A stretch of DNA of 64,000 nt, taken from positions 13,561,658 through 13,625,657 of the forward strand of contig CM030704.1 in NCBI GenBank assembly GCA_017979445.1, written 5' to 3'. Positions 57,572 through 64,000 of the stretch are shown in pieces. The notes beneath the pieces were generated by a model that was given only the letters and a program-made list of their open reading frames with translations, did no database searches and was not told where the DNA came from. Source of the DNA: Akebia trifoliata. Lineage: Eukaryota; Streptophyta; Magnoliopsida; Ranunculales; Lardizabalaceae. A program made the translations under genes and the position numbers. Within the stretch, counting starts at the first letter, position 1, and each line of letters starts with the position of its first letter.

Positions 57572-59128
57572 CTATGAAATTCATTTTTATCTATAACATT
57601 GAAAAAATACAAAACTTAAATCAAAATAGGGTCCAAGCGGTATACAGGACCCAACTGACGAAAATAATCCGGTGAAATATCCTACCAACGTATAATTTGT
57701 TATAAAATACAATTAAATATATCAATATGCAAATTCTTGCGTGAATTTGAAACAACGAAAAAGAATTCTATATTTTAGAAATATATAATAAATTTTCAAT
57801 AAAATCCTCCAATTTTCATAAATCTACAGTTACCGATAGAGATTGAGAGTCATTTCAATCTCTGTGAGAAAGGATCGAAACATGTGCACGAAAATCGAGA
57901 TGATCAACGTGAAAATTAAGGTGGATCGAACTTCGAGGTGGTTGCTTTTTGAATTTGGCCCGTGGTTTCGAAGATCTCGATGCCGTCGTCCTTTCTCCCT
58001 TCTATGGCAGATGACAGTTTAACCCTAAAATAGATGAAATCCGAGGTGGAAGTTACGAAACCTCCAAATATATGAATGATTTTTTATGATATGAGACGAA
58101 AGAGAAGATGAAACGAAGAGATCTTGGGTGGGTTTTGTAGATATCAAGGCTATGGACCTTTTTTCCTTTTGAGTCGGTTGTCGAAGGCGAAGCGTTTACG
58201 ACGAATCTAAGTTTGAAGTTTGAAAAAAAAACAAAATTTTTATTGCAATTATGTTGGCTGCTTTTTAGGTTGTTTAAAACGAAGATGAATAGTAAACAAA
58301 AATTTTAATTTTTTTGGGACAATTTCGATATTTTGCTTATTGTTTCGTTTGACGTTAACATGACCATCTGGGCTCCAAAGGTAATGAGTGAATACTCTAT
58401 TTTGTATAATTTTTTATTCCGGATCTAATGATGTGATCAATTTTTACAAATTCTGTGTCTAGCAAAAATTTACATTTTTGGCCTGATGGGACCTTAAAAT
58501 TGATGTCGTTTTCGTTTTTGACAATAATTCAACTTCCTGATCTCCAAAAAGTACAAGTAAGTAGTCTATTTTCTATAATTTTTTGCTATGAACCCAATGA
58601 TATGATCGAATCTTAACAATTTTTATTCTAACAAAAAGTTATTATTTTAGCATGGTCCGACTCAATAATCGATGATTTTATAATTTTTCTGTTCGGACTT
58701 TCATTTGAGCGTATTTATAGGCTAAAGTATGTTTTTTGATCATTTTGAATCCAGTAGTGAGGTCAAATTTTATTAAAAATGATCAGAATAAAATTCTACA
58801 GTTTTACCCTAAGTCTCACTTTTAGGATTTTCTCAAAATTTCACTATTTATTTTTTATCGAGATACGAATAAAAAACTCGGGATTTTACACCATATCTAT
58901 TCATTTGCTCCAAAATTCTTATCAATCGGTAAAAACCTAACCTCTTTAAGGGCTCCAATTAGCCACTTCCTCTCGTTGTTGACAAAAGTCAGTTACGATT
59001 AGCTTCTATCTCTACCTCTCCTCTCCACCAATCTCCATGCCAAGTTGTTTTTTAACCAGCACAAGTGAACCTCAAAGACTTTCTGATCTACCTATACTAA
59101 CATCAGTCACCACTGAGTTGGATTGGGT
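57572..59128. other. Sequence between two convergent family 2 LTRs
   Basis: No gene recognised. Two diverged direct copies of a roughly 100-bp segment (CTCCAAA-GTA...CTATTTT-TATAATTTTTT and A-TGAT-TGATC-A) start near 58373 and 58541, with a weaker third near 58720. It may be part of another LTR related to 42010-43198. Confidence 0.45.
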
Positions 59129-61652
59129 TGAAATCGCCTCGACCCCCGGCCATCTCGCTAAATAGCGGATACGGGGGTCCGATCTACGTATCCCGGGAAT
59201 TTTTAAAAGAAAAGGGAGTCACCACCTAGTTTAATTCTAGGAACCAAAATTAACTCTAAATGGATATGGGTTAGTCCGCGGATCAAAGAGATGGGTAAGG
59301 GGTCAGGTTACGGGTTTCGGAAGGTGTTAGGCACCGAACCCGACTGATCAAGATGATCAGTCTCTACTACGATCCAAAAATATCCTACGGTCAACATTCA
59401 AAGACTAAAAATCAAACTATATTCCAATCATCATCAAATTGCATTGAATATACTAAACAAATCCTACAGTTAAAATAATTACATGGATTCTCGAATTTCG
59501 CATAATAGAATCCCACGATTGATGAGGTTTATGTGGCACCAAAATTTAGTAAATCGATTCGGTCATATTTGGAGAAAAGTGAAATCAATTAATACCTTGT
59601 ACACAAAATTAATGAATTGGCTCATTGATGATATTTATTAAAGAAATTTGATTTCTGAATTGTCACGTACACTAAATTAGTGAGTCAATTCATACATTAT
59701 TAATCAAAGAAATCCGATTTTTTGAATGGCCACGTGTATTAAAATCAGTGAGTCAACCCACACATTTTCAACCAAAGAAATTCGATTTTTGGATTGCCAC
59801 GTACATCCTAAAATTAGCAAGTTAACTCACCAATTATTAATCAAAGAAATACGATTTTTGGGTATATTAACATTAGCGAGTCAACTCACATGCCCAATTT
59901 CATAGAAAATCGAATCAAATTTCCAATGTCCCCAAAATTAGTGAGTCGACTCACAATTTGTTAATCAAAATAATCTTTGATTATTTTCAAAATCGCCACA
60001 TGTATTAAATCGGTAAATTAACCCGTATGCACAATTTATAAAAAAATCGAACCAAATTTCCAATGTACCAAAAATCAGCGAGTCGACTCGCAATTTGTTA
60101 ATCAAAATAATCTTTGATTATTTTTTAAAATCGCCACATGTATTAAATCGGTGATTTAACCCACGTGCCTAATTTAAAAATAAAATCGATTCAAATTTTC
60201 AATTTCCCTAAAATCAGTGAGTCGACTCGCAATTTTTATTATGAAAATCTTTTTTTTTTTTTAATCTTTCGGGTACACCATTAATTTTTATTGAATAAAT
60301 CATCATTAATGAGTTAACCCAATAACGTAATAAATCGACCTGATAAATATCAACACCCAATGAGCCGATCCACCAACTTAATATTAGCGAATTAACCAAT
60401 CAATTTATCGACAAAAATGAGCGAATCAATCCACCAATATTTTGAAATCGTAAAGATTGCCACGGCGCCACGCATACCCCAAAAATCGGTGTATCTATTC
60501 GGATGTATTAAAAATGCGATCGAAAGTGAAATAAATAAATAAATAAATAAAAATAGAAATAAAAATAAACAAACAAAGGCAAAAATAATTCTCCTAATCT
60601 ATCAACATACAAAATAAAACATAAAAAATATTCCTCTAACCTATCTCCATGCAAAAATAAAATGAAACATATAAAAGAGTGTAAAAAAATCTAAACTTGT
60701 CGATAAAAACTCAATACCGCATAAAGTAAAAAAAAAAAAAATTTAATTCTATTGATAAACAAACATAAGGAATACACAAGAGAATTTCTAATCCTACCAA
60801 TGTACATGAGCAAGTAAGAAAATAGGATTTCATAAAATTGTTTTCTTAATCTTATTGACATGCGGCGATAAACAACACACATAAACAATGCATCTCGTTC
60901 AAAATATCACGTGGTATCGAAAAAAGAAGGAAAAGAAAAAAAGTAAAAAAAAAAAAAAAAATCATCTCATAACCATGTCTATGATAATCATAACACCAAA
61001 ATTAACGAGAAACTTCAATGTGAACGGGGCAATTTTTACATAAAAGGAGAAGATAAAATAAAAATAAATAAAGAAGGGCTTACCGAAGAATAGCGGATTG
61101 TTTCCTTCAGGTATAACTCGAAGATCGGTGAGTACTCGATTGACGTTTGTTGTGAGCAGCGAGGTTGATCCGAGAGGTATTATAATGGGTAGAAAAGAGA
61201 AAAAAGAAAAAAGAAAAAAAAATGGTTGGCTTATTGTTTCATGTATGAGGCCAAGAGGTGGTGGTTGCTTGAGAGAAGTAGATGGAGGTTGGGAGATGGA
61301 GAAAGGTCTGAGAGGGTGTGGGGCAGCAAGGAGGGTTTAAAACTTGAGAGAGATAGAGAGGAAGGTTGAGAGAGGAGGCTTGACAGATGACGTTGCAGCA
61401 ATGGCTGCTATAGAGTGGAGGTGAAGAAAATGGAGAAGGGACTGGCAGATGAAAGGGAAGAAGAGACCTATTAGAGGAGAACGTGGGTGAGAGAGGGCTG
61501 TGCTGGGATACGAAGTAGATAAAGATGCAAGGGCTGAGATGTAAGAGATGAAGTGTAGAGAATGGTTGTGGGCGTTAATGGAGTTATTGCTGTTTTTTTT
61601 TCTTTAATGGCTGCCTCTAAGAAAACATATTCCCCCTTTTGTTCTCTTTCCC

Positions 61653-61662
61653 CTATTTTATA
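61653..61662 (-). promoter_or_regulatory. Family 2 LTR TATA box (inverted copy)
   Basis: TATAAAATAG on the minus strand, upstream of a CT-rich leader. Confidence 0.55.
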
Positions 61663-61683
61663 ATGGTTTCTCTATGAAACATG

Positions 61684-61684
<1 letters not shown>

Positions 61685-61714
<30 letters not shown>
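61685..61714. repeat. (GT)n-(GA)n microsatellite
   Basis: GTGTGTGTGT followed by GAGAGAGAGA within the LTR. Confidence 0.93.
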
Positions 61715-61717
<3 letters not shown>

Positions 61718-62689
61718 TGGGGAAGAAAGTGGCTGTTGTGTGGGTGGTTATACAACAAAAAAAAACGTGAGAGAATGTTGCTGGTTTTTGTTGTGAAGAA
61801 GAAAAAAGGTGGAGCACGTGGGTTGATGGGAGAGATCAAGGGAGAGAGTGAAGAGGAGGGGAAGAACGTGGCTACTGTGTGGGTGGTTCAAAATATGGGT
61901 TGTTGGAGAAGATAGAGAAGGAGGAGTTGGAGAAGAAGACCATGGGAGCACGTGGGGAAAAAGAAGAAACGTAGTTTCTTCTTCTTTTTTTTTATTTAAA
62001 TTTTTCTTTTTGTTTTATTTTTTAAAAGAATGAGAGAGGGGGATCCTACGCTACTCGTACTACGGTAACTCTCCGCCAATGAGTCGTGATTGGTCGATTT
62101 AATTTTCCTTTCGATTGGTTGAAATTTTTTATTTTTTTTTTAGTCGATGCTTTGATTTGAAATTTAATTTGATGTTTTAAATTACATTTAAATTTGTATT
62201 TGATTTTAAATTTTGAATTTTGAATTTTGATTAAAATTTAATTTGAATTTTGATATTAAATTTTGTTGTTGGTGTGTTTTAATTTGAAATTTAAATTGAT
62301 TTTAATTTTTAATTGGTCGGTTGACTGGATTTCGATTTAAATGTGATCGAATGGATTTTAATTTGTTAATTACATTTTTGGTTCATTGATTTGGTTGATT
62401 GATTTAAAATTTTAATTCAATTTTGCATTTTAATTGGTTGAGTGATTTTTAACTTGATTTTCAATTTGATTTTGATTTTGATTTTGTATTTTAATCGGTT
62501 TTTGAAAATGTAATTTTTATTTTGTATTGAAATTTAATTTGATTTTAGGATTTTAAATTAATTTTAAATTTTGGATTTTAGTTTAATTTTCAATTTGAAT
62601 TTTATTTTAGTTTAATTTTTTTTATTTGAATTTTATTTTCCTAGGGATCAAGGTCTCTATATTAGAGTTAGATGTTAAGGGGCGTTTTG

Positions 62690-63010
62690 ATCATTTTTAC
62701 GATTTTTCTTGAATTTCTCTGTTTTCATGGATTTGGGTCCCGTTAGACTCGAAATCACATTCTGAGTGCAATGGAGGTACTTTCGAGACTTTTCGGACAT
62801 CCAAAATTTATGAGGGGTATTTTCATCATTTTGATGATTTTTTACAAATTTTTACCAATTTCTCTGTTTTCATCGATTTGGGTCCCGTTAGACTCGAAAT
62901 CACGTTCTGAGTGCAATGGGGGTACTTTTGAGACTTTTCAGACATTAAAAATTTATGAAGGGTATTTTCGTCATTTTTGTGATTTTTACAGATTTTTAAG
63001 AATTTCAACG
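62690..63010. repeat. Tandem duplication, unit about 174 bp, in the family 2 LTR
   Basis: The phrases GATTTGGGTCCCGTTAGACT and TCTGAGTGCAATGG-GGTAC occur in both units (first near 62730, second near 62876-62905), each followed by AAATTTATGA-GGGTATTTTC. Confidence 0.88.
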
Positions 63011-63152
63011 TGAGATTTCTTTCAGTCCCTGTGTGTTTATTTCTAAATCTCAAATCCATATTTTCCTAGCGTAGCGAGGTCTCTAAGTTATCGAACTGTG
63101 TAGCGAACCTATGCGTACGCGTTTGCTAAGTCAGGTATTAGATGTAACGATC

Positions 63153-64000
63153 TGAAAGCGCCCTCGATCTGCGGGGTGCGCGGATCCGTTTTTGACCCTT
63201 GAGGTTTGGGAGTCGCCACTTAGTTATTACGGTCTAGGAACCAAACTGACTCTAAAATGGATAAAAAAACTAATCTACTATAGAAAAACTGAATCCGGAG
63301 ATCACATTACGGGGTTGGAAGGTGTTAGGCACCAATCCCGCCCGGCCAATGTCGGTCTCTACTTATCCCAAATAAGACTACATTGCTAATGACAAAACCT
63401 AGATAAAAATATAATAGAAATGTTACCTTCGATACGCAAAGGTTCTATTCTCTCAAATCTTGTGAAACTGCTCATTGTACCGTACTCCTTGCTTCGTTCT
63501 GTCTCCTGATCTGATTTCTGATCTTCGAGGCAAGGTATCTCCTTCTTAGATCTAAATTCTTCGAATTTGTTATGGATTTTGGGGTGTTTTTGAAAGGCTT
63601 TTAGGTATTTTTTAGGTTAAAATCAAAGCATGTGTGTTAGGTAAGGAGTTGGGGCTTCAAAATTAGGGTTTTTGGGAGGTTGTGGAGGCTTCTTCACCTA
63701 CTTTTTCTAGGGTTTTTTCTCTGGTACGAAAATAGGGTGTGGAGGCTCCTATTTATAAAGTTTTTTAGAAGCATTAGGATTTGATTAGGGTTTCTTTTAG
63801 AGTTTTAATTAGGGTTTTGACTTTGGTCTTATGAGATGGACTTAGTCTTTAGGGTTTTAATTTAAGATTTTGACTTTAGTCTTATGAGATTGACTTGATT
63901 AGTTTAGATTAGGGTTTTGATTTAGGATTTTGACTTTAGTCTTATGAGATTGACTTGATTAGTTTAGATTAAGGTTTTGATTTAGGATTTTGACTTTAGT
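63153..64000 (-). mobile_element. Ogre-like LTR (family 1a), partial at the right edge
   Basis: The minus strand ends CGAGGGCGCTTTCA at 63153 with the usual hairpin (one mismatch) and landmarks, TATA box at 63749-63757 and the telo-box/TTGAC array running off the window. No primer site lies beyond 63153, so this is a 3' or solo LTR. It interrupts the family 2 LTR. Confidence 0.85.

Larger units (their letters stand above)
59129..63152 (-). mobile_element. Family 2 LTR, inverted copy (about 4 kb)
   Basis: The minus strand ends GAGGCGATTTCA at 59129 with the same hairpin and GGTGCCTAACACCTTCCGAAACC landmarks as 57571, and the same GAGTCGACTC array. It contains a TATA box at 61653 and a long AT-rich U3 with ATTTTAAT words (62100-62640). 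Near the right end the ACGCTACGCTAGGAAAATA landmark of family 1 U3 is present at about 63060-63080. It is cut at 63153 by another LTR. No primer site lies beyond 59129. Short frames at 61098-61340 and 61685-62033 lie in the transcribed leader and are not genes. Confidence 0.72.

Noticed and set aside
61098..62033. Short glycine/arginine- and lysine-rich open frames
   Set aside because: They lie in the purine-rich complement of an LTR leader and are compositional artefacts.

Overview
This is a repeat-dominated window from a flowering plant nuclear genome, most likely a eudicot. The evidence is a plant tetraspanin exon of the TET7/TET8 type, a WAT1-type transporter remnant, plant-specific transposon families (CACTA/En-Spm, Ty3/gypsy of the Ogre/Tat lineage) and AT-rich spacers. 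Bacterial-style features (operons, RBS, CRISPR) are absent. Most long open frames here are by-products of tandem repeats or low-complexity sequence and are not genes.

Layout. 1-3646: minus-strand Ogre-like retrotransposon (leader, tRNA-Arg-type primer site, 5' LTR) running off the left edge and inserted into an older Ogre 3' UTR remnant (3647-3890). 3891-5556: promoter, CT-rich 5' UTR and first exon of a tetraspanin gene, broken by a 100-N assembly gap (5557-5656). 5657-11460: 3' part of a different Tat-lineage element in plus orientation, with a decayed antisense ORF encoding a plant mobile domain (PMD), a TTGAC-rich degenerate array, a 39-bp palindromic array, a polypurine tract and an LTR. 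11461-19673: a decayed minus-strand CACTA transposon (TNP2-like and Transposase_24-like remnants, right terminus at 19673). 19674-29276: low-copy-looking spacer with several MITEs and foldbacks, one putative solo LTR (25588-26502) and a three-exon WAT1-like pseudogene (26863-27333). 29277-40801: complete but coding-dead Ogre-derived element C. 41611-41897: short Copia-type LTR with primer site. 44634-56063: a second complete, young, coding-dead Ogre-derived element (called AB) flanked by TATAT duplications and nested in a second, longer LTR family (family 2: 43653-44633 plus 56064-57571, and an inverted copy at 59129-63152). 63153-64000: another minus-strand Ogre LTR running off the right edge.

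The most interesting biology is in elements C and AB. Both have paired LTRs, primer sites and polypurine tracts, yet both lack gag, protease and nearly all of reverse transcriptase/RNase H, and both appear to share the same internal pol deletion. AB has LTRs that differ by only about two dozen substitutions (hand count), while its pol remnant is riddled with stops and frameshifts. This argues that a defective, non-autonomous Ogre lineage has been moving by using enzymes supplied by other elements. What is conserved between the copies is non-coding: a leader block with diverged internal repeats, short palindromes, tandem arrays in the 3' UTR, a hairpin at the LTR 3' end and a hairpin at the polypurine tract. 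The LTR promoters of family 1a also carry dense telo-box and TTGAC motifs upstream of the TATA box.

Limits: all homology calls are from memory of family motifs, all identities are hand estimates, and element boundaries without a stated terminus or target-site duplication are approximate.
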